Source of the DNA: Firmicutes bacterium UBA6226
Lineage (GTDB): Bacteria; Bacillota_A; Clostridia; Peptostreptococcales; Acidaminobacteraceae
Reading direction: 5' to 3'
DNA: 7,000 nucleotides
Assembly (NCBI GenBank): GCA_002441045.1
Contig: DJWQ01000165.1
Span: forward strand, 10,332-17,331
Shown: positions 1-6,211 of the stretch, in pieces
Position numbering within the stretch: the stretch's first letter is position 1
How the letters are laid out: each line of letters opens with the position of its first letter
Notes under the pieces: model-generated
Told to the model about the DNA's origin: nothing
Databases searched by the model: none
Seen by the model: the letters and a program-made list of their open reading frames with translations, nothing else
Position numbers and translations under genes: made by a program

Positions 1-351
1 CAATCACTTATCGAAAGTGGTGATTTAAGAGCATTAGCACATACTGGTGCAGAAAGAGTTGGCGAAGGCGTTTTAGCTGAAATTCCAACATGTAAAGAGC
101 AAGGCATCGACGCAGTATTTGAAAACTGGAGAGGTTTATTTGGTGCTCCTGACATGCCTGAATATGCTGTAAAATTCTGGCAAGAAACTCTTGCGAAAAT
201 GGTAGAAACAGATGAGTGGAAAGCTGAAGCTGCTAAACACGGTTGGGCACCTGCTTATCTTGGCCAAGAAGATTTCAAAGCATTCTTAGCTGAAACAAAT
301 GAAAGCTATAAAAGCATTCTTGAAGAAATCGGTCTATTAGTAACGAACTAA
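1..351 (+). CDS. tctC: TctC-family tripartite tricarboxylate transporter substrate-binding protein (3' part)
   Basis: This is the C-terminal 116 residues of a TctC-type solute-binding protein; the reading frame is open from the first base and ends at TAA 349-351, so start, signal peptide and most of the protein lie upstream of the window. The visible part has the family's typical tail: a GDLRALAHTGAER stretch, then IPTCKEQGID, then NWRGLFGAP, followed by helices that close the second lobe (EWKAEAAKHGW, FKAFLAETNESYKSILEEIG). In the family (about 320 residues) this protein sits outside the cytoplasmic membrane, as a lipoprotein in Gram-positives, binds a carboxylate in a Venus-flytrap cleft and hands it to TctA/TctB. 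The downstream tctB and tctA genes support the call independently. The exact substrate (citrate, other tri- or dicarboxylates, aromatic acids) cannot be read from the sequence. Confidence 0.9.
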   Translation, partial: QSLIESGDLRALAHTGAERVGEGVLAEIPTCKEQGIDAVFENWRGLFGAPDMPEYAVKFWQETLAKMVETDEWKAEAAKHGWAPAYLGQEDFKAFLAETNESYKSILEEIGLLVTN

Positions 352-380
352 TTTTACCGGAACTAGTGATTTAAATGTTA

Positions 381-401
381 GGTGAGGGCTAGTCCCTCAC
401 C
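381..401 (+). other. Intercistronic hairpin between tctC and tctB
   Basis: GGTGAGGG (381-388) and CCCTCACC (394-401) form a perfect 8-bp, GC-rich stem with a 5-nt CTAGT loop. No T-run follows, so it is not a typical intrinsic terminator. Its place directly after the binding-protein gene fits an mRNA-stabilising or partially attenuating element that would leave more tctC message than tctBA message; this role is inferred. A second, smaller stem (400-404 with 410-414) shares two bases with it and reaches into the tctB ribosome binding site. Confidence 0.65.
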
Positions 402-412
402 ACTTTCACAGT

Positions 413-417
413 GGAGG
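413..417 (+). promoter_or_regulatory. tctB ribosome binding site, partly inside a small stem
   Basis: GGAGG at 413-417 lies 4 bases before the ATG at 422 and fixes the tctB start. CCACT (400-404) can pair with AGTGG (410-414) around a TTCAC loop, which would cover the first two G residues of this site. Confidence 0.7.
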
Positions 418-421
418 ATTT

Positions 422-916
422 ATGGAAAAGCCAAAAAAGGCAAGCTTTGACTTTCTGTCAGGTTTGATTTCAATTATATTCGGTATCATCTATGCATATT
501 TTGCATATAATCTTAAACGTAGCCCAATGGGAGACCCAATGGCACCTTCGATTTTCCCATTAATTATAGCGGTAGGTTTAATCGTCTTTGGTTTGATGCT
601 TTTATTAAAATCAAATGTAAGTGAGTTAAAAGCAGCATTTGCTAAAATTAAAGCTTCAACAACTGAGAGTGATATTTTAAGTAGAAAAATGATTATCTTA
701 ACTGTTCTAAGTTCAATCGTTTATGCAATTATATTCGAGCATTTAGGGTATGTGATCTCAACCTTCTTATTTATTACTTTTATTATGACTGTACTTGAGA
801 AAAATAAATTGAAGAGAAACTTAATTGTCTCATTAATTTTCAGTATTGTTGTGTATTACATTTTCTTTTACCTGTTGGGAATCTCGTTGCCGATGACCCC
901 ATTTCTTAATATTTAG
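422..916 (+). CDS. tctB: TctB-family tripartite tricarboxylate transporter small membrane subunit
   Basis: A 164-residue hydrophobic protein with the TctB layout: a first membrane segment near residues 11-30, a polar loop with the SPMGDPMAPSIFP stretch, a second segment near 43-63, a charged cytoplasmic-type loop at about 64-89, then hydrophobic segments near 90-105, 108-124 and 133-153. The LGYVISTFLF stretch (108-117) and the LGISLP ending (152-157) are typical of the family. TctB is the poorly conserved small subunit that, with TctA, forms the membrane part of the secondary carboxylate transporter. Length is normal (about 150-170). It lies between tctC and tctA, with its TAG stop overlapping the tctA Shine-Dalgarno sequence, so the two are probably translationally coupled. 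The primary sequence alone would be weak evidence; the context makes the call firm. Confidence 0.9.
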   Translation: MEKPKKASFDFLSGLISIIFGIIYAYFAYNLKRSPMGDPMAPSIFPLIIAVGLIVFGLMLLLKSNVSELKAAFAKIKASTTESDILSRKMIILTVLSSIVYAIIFEHLGYVISTFLFITFIMTVLEKNKLKRNLIVSLIFSIVVYYIFFYLLGISLPMTPFLNI

Positions 917-920
917 GAGG
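915..920 (+). promoter_or_regulatory. tctA ribosome binding site overlapping the tctB stop
   Basis: AGGAGG at 915-920 is a full Shine-Dalgarno match, 5 bases before the ATG at 926. Its first two bases are the last two of the tctB TAG stop (914-916), an arrangement that favours translational coupling of the two membrane subunits. Confidence 0.8.
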
Positions 921-925
921 AACAG

Positions 926-2443
926 ATGGATATTTTGCAATATTTAATGGATGGTCTTGCGATCGCCCTACAGCCTTACCATCTTGTTTTGGTAACATTT
1001 GGCGGTATATTAGGTACCATAGTAGGTATGCTTCCAGGACTTGGACCAGCAACAGGTGTCGCTGTCTTATTACCACTAACATTCTCTATGTCGCCAACTG
1101 CAGCACTGATTACCATGGCAGGCGTCTACTATGGTGCGATGTTTGGTGGTTCGAGAAGTTCAATATTAATTAACACACCAGGTGATGGTGCTGCTTTAGC
1201 AGCAACATTTGATGGCTACCCAATGGCTATGAAAGGTAAAGCGGAATCTGCTTTAGCAATCAGCGCAATTGCATCATTTATTGGTGGTATGATATCGGTT
1301 ATTTTCTTAATCGCTCTAGCAACACCTGTTGCAAAGTTCGCGCTTAAATTTGGTCCAGCTGAGTACTTTTTACTCATGGTAGCTGCACTTGCGATGACAT
1401 CGTCAATGTCAAAAGGTAACATGATTAAAGGATTCATATCAACACTCGTTGGTCTAGCTGTGGCAACAGTAGGGATTGATGCACAGTCTGGGATTTCTCG
1501 TTTTACATTCAAAATCCTTGAGCTTCAATCTGGAATAGATTTCCTTGTTGTTATCATTGGACTTTATGCAATAGGAGAAGTATTTAAAGCATACTCTGAG
1601 ATCAATGGTGGAAAAAAAGTACCACAAAAGAAATTTGGACGTATTTGGATCAGTAAGTCAGAGTGGAAACGCTCATGGCCAGCAATCTTAAGAAGTACGC
1701 CACTCGGTTTTATCGTTGGTGCTTTGCCAGGCGCAGGTGGAACCATGGCGTCACTGATGGCTTACAATAATGAAAAACAAATATCTAAAAATCCTGAAGA
1801 GTTTGGTCAAGGTGAAATTATTGGTTTAGCTGCTCCTGAAGCGGCTAACAATGCTGCTTCAGTCGGTGCGTTTATACCGATGCTTACGTTGGGGATCCCG
1901 GGGTCGGGAACGACGGCTATCATGATGGGTGCACTTTTAATGCTTGGGATTCAACCGGGTCCATTGTTATTTACACAGCATCCTGACGTCGCGTGGGGAC
2001 TAATTGCAAGTATGATTATTGGTAACTTTATATTAGCAATCGTTAACATACCAATGGCGGGTTTACTAGTAAGAGTTTTATCGATTCCATCGAAGATTTT
2101 ATACCCATTGGTACTTGGATTGGCTTTCGTAGGAACTTATGCCATTTCAAACTCTGTTGTAGACTTTTATATTATGGTGCTCTTTGGGGTTCTTGGTTAC
2201 TTTATGGACATTGCAAAGATTCCTACTGCACCTATGATTCTAGCTGTAATCGTCGGTGGAACGATGGAGCAGTCTTTTAGACAAGCGACAAAGATCTCAA
2301 ATGGTTCATTAGAGATTTTCGTTGGTTCACCACTTGCACTTTGTTTAATCGCAATTACAGTGATTTTTGTATTTATGCCTGCGATCAAAGGCTTAATTAA
2401 CAAAATTAAAACTCAAGGTAAAACACAAAGCAAAACTGCTTAG
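926..2443 (+). CDS. tctA: TctA-family tripartite tricarboxylate transporter large permease subunit
   Basis: A 505-residue polytopic membrane protein, the usual size for TctA. The two-fold family repeat is visible. The first half has GMLPGLGPATG (34-44) and YYGAMFGGSRSSILINTPGDG (68-88); the second half has the matching GALPGAGG (265-272), then APEAANNA (303-310) and TLGIPGSGT (321-329). These glycine/proline-rich signatures are the hallmark of TctA and are thought to line the substrate and ion path. The family imports carboxylates by coupling to a sodium or proton gradient, using TctC as the external receptor and TctB as partner. The C-terminus ends in a lysine-rich tail (KIKTQGKTQSK) that should face the cytoplasm. 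It is the last gene of the operon, followed directly by an intrinsic terminator. The protein appears intact, and I see no frameshift. Confidence 0.97.
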   Translation: MDILQYLMDGLAIALQPYHLVLVTFGGILGTIVGMLPGLGPATGVAVLLPLTFSMSPTAALITMAGVYYGAMFGGSRSSILINTPGDGAALAATFDGYPMAMKGKAESALAISAIASFIGGMISVIFLIALATPVAKFALKFGPAEYFLLMVAALAMTSSMSKGNMIKGFISTLVGLAVATVGIDAQSGISRFTFKILELQSGIDFLVVIIGLYAIGEVFKAYSEINGGKKVPQKKFGRIWISKSEWKRSWPAILRSTPLGFIVGALPGAGGTMASLMAYNNEKQISKNPEEFGQGEIIGLAAPEAANNAASVGAFIPMLTLGIPGSGTTAIMMGALLMLGIQPGPLLFTQHPDVAWGLIASMIIGNFILAIVNIPMAGLLVRVLSIPSKILYPLVLGLAFVGTYAISNSVVDFYIMVLFGVLGYFMDIAKIPTAPMILAVIVGGTMEQSFRQATKISNGSLEIFVGSPLALCLIAITVIFVFMPAIKGLINKIKTQGKTQSKTA

Positions 2444-2450
2444 AAATGGC

Positions 2451-2472
2451 AGCCACCCTATGGTGGCTTTTT
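2451..2472 (+). terminator. Intrinsic terminator of the tct operon
   Basis: AGCCACC (2451-2457) and GGTGGCT (2462-2468) form a perfect 7-bp stem with a CTAT loop, followed by a T-run through 2472. It starts 8 bases after the tctA stop and separates the transporter operon from the two-component genes. Confidence 0.92.
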
Positions 2473-2476
2473 GCCG

Positions 2477-2505
2477 TTGATTCTACTTATAAAATTGCTT
2501 ATAAT
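2477..2505 (+). promoter_or_regulatory. Sigma-70-type promoter of the two-component operon
   Basis: TTGATT (2477-2482) and a perfect TATAAT (2500-2505) are separated by exactly 17 bases; transcription would start near 2512. It lies directly after the tct terminator and 27 bases before the kinase start, so the kinase and regulator have their own promoter. A near-direct repeat, TATAAAATTGCT (2488-2499) and TATAAAATGCT (2510-2520), lies on either side of the -10 box and could be an operator or chance AT-rich similarity. Confidence 0.75.
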
Positions 2506-2531
2506 GAACTATAAAATGCTAAGGAAATTGT

Positions 2532-4697
2532 ATGCTTAAAAATATTTTTAGTAAGTGGCTCTTTAGGGCCAAATCAGCTGTTATCATTGGGCTCGCGCTT
2601 GTTGTTACCATCATCATAGTGTATGCATCTAATCAAAACTATCAAAAAATTCAAAACAACGTTATTGAAATTGAACAATTTCAGCTTTTGTCGCTTGCTG
2701 AGACCGTTGCCAAAAGCGTTGAGAATTTTTTCACCTATCAGATGCATAATCTGGAAATCTTATCGAAGAGTCGTTCGTTTATAAGAGATCTTAGCTCCTA
2801 TGACCCAAACTTTGTACTTGAGGATTCTTTTCAAAATCTGGAGGATTATTATACCATTCAAAGTGACAATATTGAGTTGATCCGGTTAGTGGGACTCGAT
2901 GGTAAGGAAATGTTTAGCTATCCTACTACAGATTATAATGATCAGATCTTTCAAGATTTGGAGCAGATCGAGAGTAGCTTAATCGTAGATTCTGGTGAAA
3001 TTTACAAAGAGGGCGATCAACTCTACATTAATGTTCTACAGCCTGTAATGGATGGGAGCAGCTTGAAAGCAATTTTATATGTTAAAATCAAACTTCAAAC
3101 CATATATCAAACCTTTATTATGCCAGTTAAAGCAGGTGAGAAGGGTTATGCTTCTGTTAAAGACGCAACTGGTGTCTTAATCATGCATCCCAATACGCAG
3201 GATATCGGTGAAAATGTTATGGAAGCAAGGCGTACGACTTATCCTGACTTTGATTGGAGTGAGCTAGAAGCTTTAGTTGAAAAGCAAAAGAACAAAGAGT
3301 CAGGCGTGGGAATTTATCATTCCCTGTGGTTTACAGATAACGATCGACAAAGAGTTAAAAAATTCAGTGCCTATGCACCTGCAAATATCGGAACAGATTT
3401 TTGGATTATCAACGTATCAAAGGACTATGAGGAAGTGGTCTCCTTTTTAAAGGAAAGAAGCTATAGCATTATTATTATTAACTCCGTTACGATTCTGATA
3501 TTTGTAACGATGATGCTTATATTCTATAGATATAGAAAGGACAAACTCGTTCTGCAAAAGGAGCTCGCCTTGCTTGGAACAGTTAATGAACTCAATTTCG
3601 AACTTGTGAAAAGTAAAGATAAGTTCGAGAAGATATTTGAGTCAGGTTCAGACTGTATTTTTGTTATAGAGAATAAAATAGAAGGTAAAATCGTTGAAGT
3701 AAACAATAAGGTGGTTCGTTCCCTGGGTCATGATAAGCAGTTTTACTATGATTTAAACTATCTACAAATTAGCCATGAGTTAAATCGCGAATCATTCAGT
3801 AAAATTCTAGACGAAATCAATGAGGTCGGTGCTGTAACCTTTGAAGATCGTTTTTTAGGAAGTGACGGTGAATGGATTCCGGTTGAAATTAACGCTCGAA
3901 TTATGGAAAACGATTCGAAGCAATCCATAGTTATGTTCTCACGTGATATCACAGTGAAACGACTATTTGAAAAGGAAATGAACGAAAGTAAAAAGCGTGA
4001 AGCTTTAATGATTTATCAATCTCGACTTGCTGCTATGGGAGAAATGATTGGTAGTATCGCGCATCAATGGCGTCAACCACTCAGTGGGATTTCCATGATC
4101 TTTACTAATCTTGAGGATGCCTATCAACATGGTGAGCTAGATGAAGCTTATCTGACCAACCAAAGCAAACGTCATGATGCACTTGTTAAATATATGTCTC
4201 AAACGATCGATGATTTTAGATTTTTCTTTGATCCAAAACTTGAGAATAAGAACTTTCTTATATCATCTGTTATTGATCGTACTTTGGATTATTTAAGAGA
4301 ACCAATTAGACTCAATAATATCGAAGTAAACTATCAATTAGATACTGATCGTCTGATGTACGGTAGACCCAATCAGTTATCTCAAGTTCTATTTAGTATT
4401 TTAAAAAATGCTATTGATGCACTTTTAGCAGTGAGGGCAGAGTCGAAAACCATATGGATATCTGTTGAAATAACTGATTCTGAAACTTTGCTCAAAATAG
4501 AGGATTCTGCTGGAGGTGTACCGGAGGAAAACCTTCAACGTTTATTTGAAGCTTACTTTACGACGAAAGATGAACTCAATGGCACTGGCTTAGGCCTTTA
4601 TATTTCCAAAGTTATCATAGAGAAAAACTTTAATGGTAGTATCCATGCCTTAAATACGGATAATGGATTAATGCTTACAATAAAAATTCCTAACTGA
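2532..4697 (+). CDS. Membrane sensor histidine kinase (Cache-like sensor, PAS, HPK4-like transmitter)
   Basis: A 721-residue sensor kinase. In order: a short basic N-terminus; membrane segment 1 (about 15-32); a roughly 275-residue extracytoplasmic domain (33-309) resembling a double Cache sensor, with the typical GYASVKDATGVLIMHPN stretch at 205-221; membrane segment 2 (about 312-332); a charged, probably helical linker; a PAS domain (about 362-474, ending SRDIT); then the transmitter. The H-box IAHQWRQPL places the phosphorylated His at residue 511. The ATPase domain has an N-box KNAIDAL (Asn626), a G1 box DSAGG (Asp658), an F-box LFEAYFTTK and a G2 box GTGLGL (684-689), so it should be active. 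Start: AAGGAA at 2521-2526 precedes the ATG. Cache domains often bind small carboxylates or amino acids; with tctCBA upstream, an organic-acid signal is plausible but inferred. It phosphorylates, most likely, the regulator encoded 16 bp downstream. Confidence 0.93.
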   Translation: MLKNIFSKWLFRAKSAVIIGLALVVTIIIVYASNQNYQKIQNNVIEIEQFQLLSLAETVAKSVENFFTYQMHNLEILSKSRSFIRDLSSYDPNFVLEDSFQNLEDYYTIQSDNIELIRLVGLDGKEMFSYPTTDYNDQIFQDLEQIESSLIVDSGEIYKEGDQLYINVLQPVMDGSSLKAILYVKIKLQTIYQTFIMPVKAGEKGYASVKDATGVLIMHPNTQDIGENVMEARRTTYPDFDWSELEALVEKQKNKESGVGIYHSLWFTDNDRQRVKKFSAYAPANIGTDFWIINVSKDYEEVVSFLKERSYSIIIINSVTILIFVTMMLIFYRYRKDKLVLQKELALLGTVNELNFELVKSKDKFEKIFESGSDCIFVIENKIEGKIVEVNNKVVRSLGHDKQFYYDLNYLQISHELNRESFSKILDEINEVGAVTFEDRFLGSDGEWIPVEINARIMENDSKQSIVMFSRDITVKRLFEKEMNESKKREALMIYQSRLAAMGEMIGSIAHQWRQPLSGISMIFTNLEDAYQHGELDEAYLTNQSKRHDALVKYMSQTIDDFRFFFDPKLENKNFLISSVIDRTLDYLREPIRLNNIEVNYQLDTDRLMYGRPNQLSQVLFSILKNAIDALLAVRAESKTIWISVEITDSETLLKIEDSAGGVPEENLQRLFEAYFTTKDELNGTGLGLYISKVIIEKNFNGSIHALNTDNGLMLTIKIPN

Positions 4698-4700
4698 ATT

Positions 4701-4704
4701 GGAG
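4701..4704 (+). promoter_or_regulatory. Ribosome binding site that decides the response regulator start
   Basis: GGAG at 4701-4704 lies 9 bases before the ATG at 4714. An upstream in-frame TTG at 4699 has no Shine-Dalgarno sequence of its own and overlaps this site, so the ATG is preferred. Confidence 0.7.
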
Positions 4705-4713
4705 TGTGTTCAG

Positions 4714-5448
4714 ATGAACCAATTTACGGTTTTATATGTCGAAGATGATGATATTCTTCGTGAGGAAGTTACTACATTTTTAAAGAGGCGAGTCAAGCAT
4801 GTCATTGCAGCGGTAAATGGCAAGGATGGCTTGGATAAATTTTCAATGTATCCTGTAGATTTTATCATTACTGATCTTAAGATGCCTGTAATGGATGGTC
4901 TTGAAATGGCTGAGCAAATCAGACTAATTAACAAAACCATTCCTATCGTAATCACGACTGCGATGGGCGATGTTGAATTAATGCAGGCTTCTATAGAGAC
5001 TGGTGTTGATCGCTATTTAATTAAACCGGTAGATTTTGAGGAGCTTACTAGAGCGCTTGAGAAAATTTATTCTAAACTGGGCAATCAACAAACATTGAAT
5101 ATAACTTCTAAGCAAAATAAGGATATAGAGCGAAATATTGAATCGGATTTTGCAAAGCTCATTAAAACCACTTCGGGAAAAGGTCCTGAAAAGGTTCAAG
5201 CATTTGTTCATGCAAACTTAGCTGAGATGGTAATAACCGGTTCTCGAACACAGCTTGAAAATACGCTTTTGTCCAAAGAATCCAATCAACGCATCGGTGA
5301 TTATATCAGAGAAATTTACTATCAACACATCAAGACAGACATGGAAAAAATCATCGGAAAGCATTGTGGCTACAAAGCAATTATCCAGACGACGAAATGT
5401 AATAGTGAAAGAGATGTTGATATCATTAAATTTATCGTTGAGTATTAA
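4714..5448 (+). CDS. Response regulator: receiver domain fused to a DUF2294-like output domain
   Basis: A 244-residue protein. Residues 1-120 are a complete receiver domain: acidic pocket Glu10-Asp11-Asp12, phosphoacceptor Asp54 in ITDLKMPVMDG, switch Thr82 and Lys104 in LIKPVDF. After a polar linker (about 121-140), residues 140-244 show no helix-turn-helix, AAA+, GGDEF or other common output domain that I recognise. Instead they look like DUF2294: a GKGPEKV motif (155-161), then a strand and an ITGSRTQLENTLL stretch, a long charged helix (IGDYIREIYYQHIKTDMEKIIG), GYKAIIQTTKCNSERDVDIIKFIVE at the end. The family assignment is from memory of its pattern, and its biochemical role is not known to me. 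The gene follows the kinase after 16 bp, so the two form a cognate pair. A role without direct DNA binding, such as protein binding or signal relay, is inferred. Starting at TTG 4699 would add five residues. Confidence 0.85.
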   Translation: MNQFTVLYVEDDDILREEVTTFLKRRVKHVIAAVNGKDGLDKFSMYPVDFIITDLKMPVMDGLEMAEQIRLINKTIPIVITTAMGDVELMQASIETGVDRYLIKPVDFEELTRALEKIYSKLGNQQTLNITSKQNKDIERNIESDFAKLIKTTSGKGPEKVQAFVHANLAEMVITGSRTQLENTLLSKESNQRIGDYIREIYYQHIKTDMEKIIGKHCGYKAIIQTTKCNSERDVDIIKFIVEY

Positions 5449-5465
5449 GAATTTTAATAAAACTA

Positions 5466-5494
5466 TTTAAATTTTCTGTCAAATATCATAAAAT
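5466..5494 (+). promoter_or_regulatory. Weak candidate promoter before the HD-domain gene
   Basis: TTTAAA (5466-5471) and TAAAAT (5489-5494) are 17 bases apart, matching the consensus at 4 and 5 of 6 positions. The surrounding 81-bp gap is very AT-rich, so chance matches are easy. The gap holds no convincing terminator, and the HD gene could instead be read from the two-component promoter. Confidence 0.35.
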
Positions 5495-5529
5495 AGACCC
5501 TAAGAAAAGAGAGAAAAGAGGGTAATTCT

Positions 5530-6075
5530 ATGACAAGAGAAGCAGCATGGGCATTATTAACGGAATATAATACAGATCCATTTCACCTTGAACACGCACA
5601 AATAGTAGAAGAAACCATGCGTTACTTTGCTAACAAGCTTGGCTATGGTGATGAGGCTGACTTTTGGGCCAATGTAGGTTTGTTACACGATCTTGACTTT
5701 GGCCAGTTTCCAGAGGAACATTGTGTTAAATCACAAGAAATTATGCGTGAGCGTGGATTGGATGAGAGATTAATCCGTGCAACTGCAAGCCATGGCTATG
5801 GCATCGTCGTAGATATTAAGCCAGAGCATCAGATGGAAAAGGTATTATATGCAGTGGATGAATTAACTGGTTTGATAGGCGCAGCAGTCTTAATGCGTCC
5901 ATCAAAAAGCGTACAAGACTTGGAACTTAAATCTGTTATGAAAAAATACAAAAGCAAAAGCTTCGCAGCCGGTTGTTCAAGAGAGGTCATTGAAAGTGGC
6001 GCGGAGATGCTAGGATGGGAACTCAATGATCTTGTAGATCAAACGCTTGAAGCACTTAAAACATTTAGACCTTAA
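5530..6075 (+). CDS. HD-domain phosphohydrolase-like protein
   Basis: A 181-residue soluble protein of the HD superfamily, metal-dependent phosphohydrolases that act on nucleotides and other phosphate esters. The metal-binding set is complete: His22 (LEHAQIVEE), the His53-Asp54 doublet (LLHDLDF), His64, His88 (ASHGYG) and Asp110 (AVDELTG). The size and the DELTGLIGAAVLMRPSKS region resemble small stand-alone HDIG-type hydrolases common in Clostridia and other bacteria, whose substrates are mostly unknown. No sensor, GYP or ppGpp synthetase domain is attached, so it should not be called a cyclic-di-GMP phosphodiesterase or RelA/SpoT. There is no signal peptide, so it is cytoplasmic. AGAGGG at 5517-5522 lies 7 bases before the ATG. 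It follows the response regulator by 81 bp on the same strand without a clear terminator, so it may be partly co-transcribed; a functional link is not shown. Confidence 0.88.
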   Translation: MTREAAWALLTEYNTDPFHLEHAQIVEETMRYFANKLGYGDEADFWANVGLLHDLDFGQFPEEHCVKSQEIMRERGLDERLIRATASHGYGIVVDIKPEHQMEKVLYAVDELTGLIGAAVLMRPSKSVQDLELKSVMKKYKSKSFAAGCSREVIESGAEMLGWELNDLVDQTLEALKTFRP

Positions 6076-6083
6076 ATACAGAT

Positions 6084-6109
6084 AAATGCGTCTTTTATAG
6101 GCGCATTTT
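6084..6109 (+). terminator. Intrinsic terminator after the HD-domain gene
   Basis: AAATGCGTCT (6084-6093) pairs with AGGCGCATTT (6099-6108) to give a 10-bp stem with one T-G wobble and a TTTAT loop; the 3' arm ends in a short T-run to 6109. It begins 8 bases after the stop codon. The T-run is short, so termination may be incomplete. Confidence 0.75.
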
Positions 6110-6150
6110 CTATGTTCTTAATTCGTTTACACTTTGTTCTTTAAATTATC

Positions 6151-6179
6151 TTGAATTAGTGAGATTAAAAACGTATGAT
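6151..6179 (+). promoter_or_regulatory. Sigma-70-type promoter of the FrnE-like gene
   Basis: TTGAAT (6151-6156) and TATGAT (6174-6179) are separated by exactly 17 bases, matching the consensus at 4 and 5 of 6 positions. Transcription would start near 6186, giving a leader of about 25 bases with a full AGGAGG ribosome binding site at 6201-6206, 5 bases before the ATG. I see no clear operator. Confidence 0.7.
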
Positions 6180-6211
6180 TCTTAATACAAAGCACTTATT
6201 AGGAGGATGAC

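Noticed and set aside
1216..1512. A 98-codon open frame on the minus strand inside tctA
   Set aside because: It mirrors a highly conserved coding region, its product resembles no family I know, and there is no sign of its own transcription.
1891..1916. Local GC-rich patch with the GGGATCCC palindrome in tctA
   Set aside because: It encodes the conserved LGIPGSGT signature of TctA, so glycine and proline codons explain the composition.
4699..4713. TTG start giving the response regulator five extra N-terminal residues
   Set aside because: The TTG overlaps the GGAG ribosome binding site that serves the ATG at 4714, and the receiver domain begins properly from that ATG.
5255..5470. A 71-codon open frame in another + frame over the end of the response regulator gene
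   Set aside because: It overlaps the conserved C-terminal domain, has no family resemblance and lacks a convincing ribosome binding site.
5465..5472. ATTTAAAT palindrome in the gap after the response regulator, considered as a terminator or operator
   Set aside because: It is pure A/T, too short and unstable for a terminator, and such palindromes are common in AT-rich gaps.
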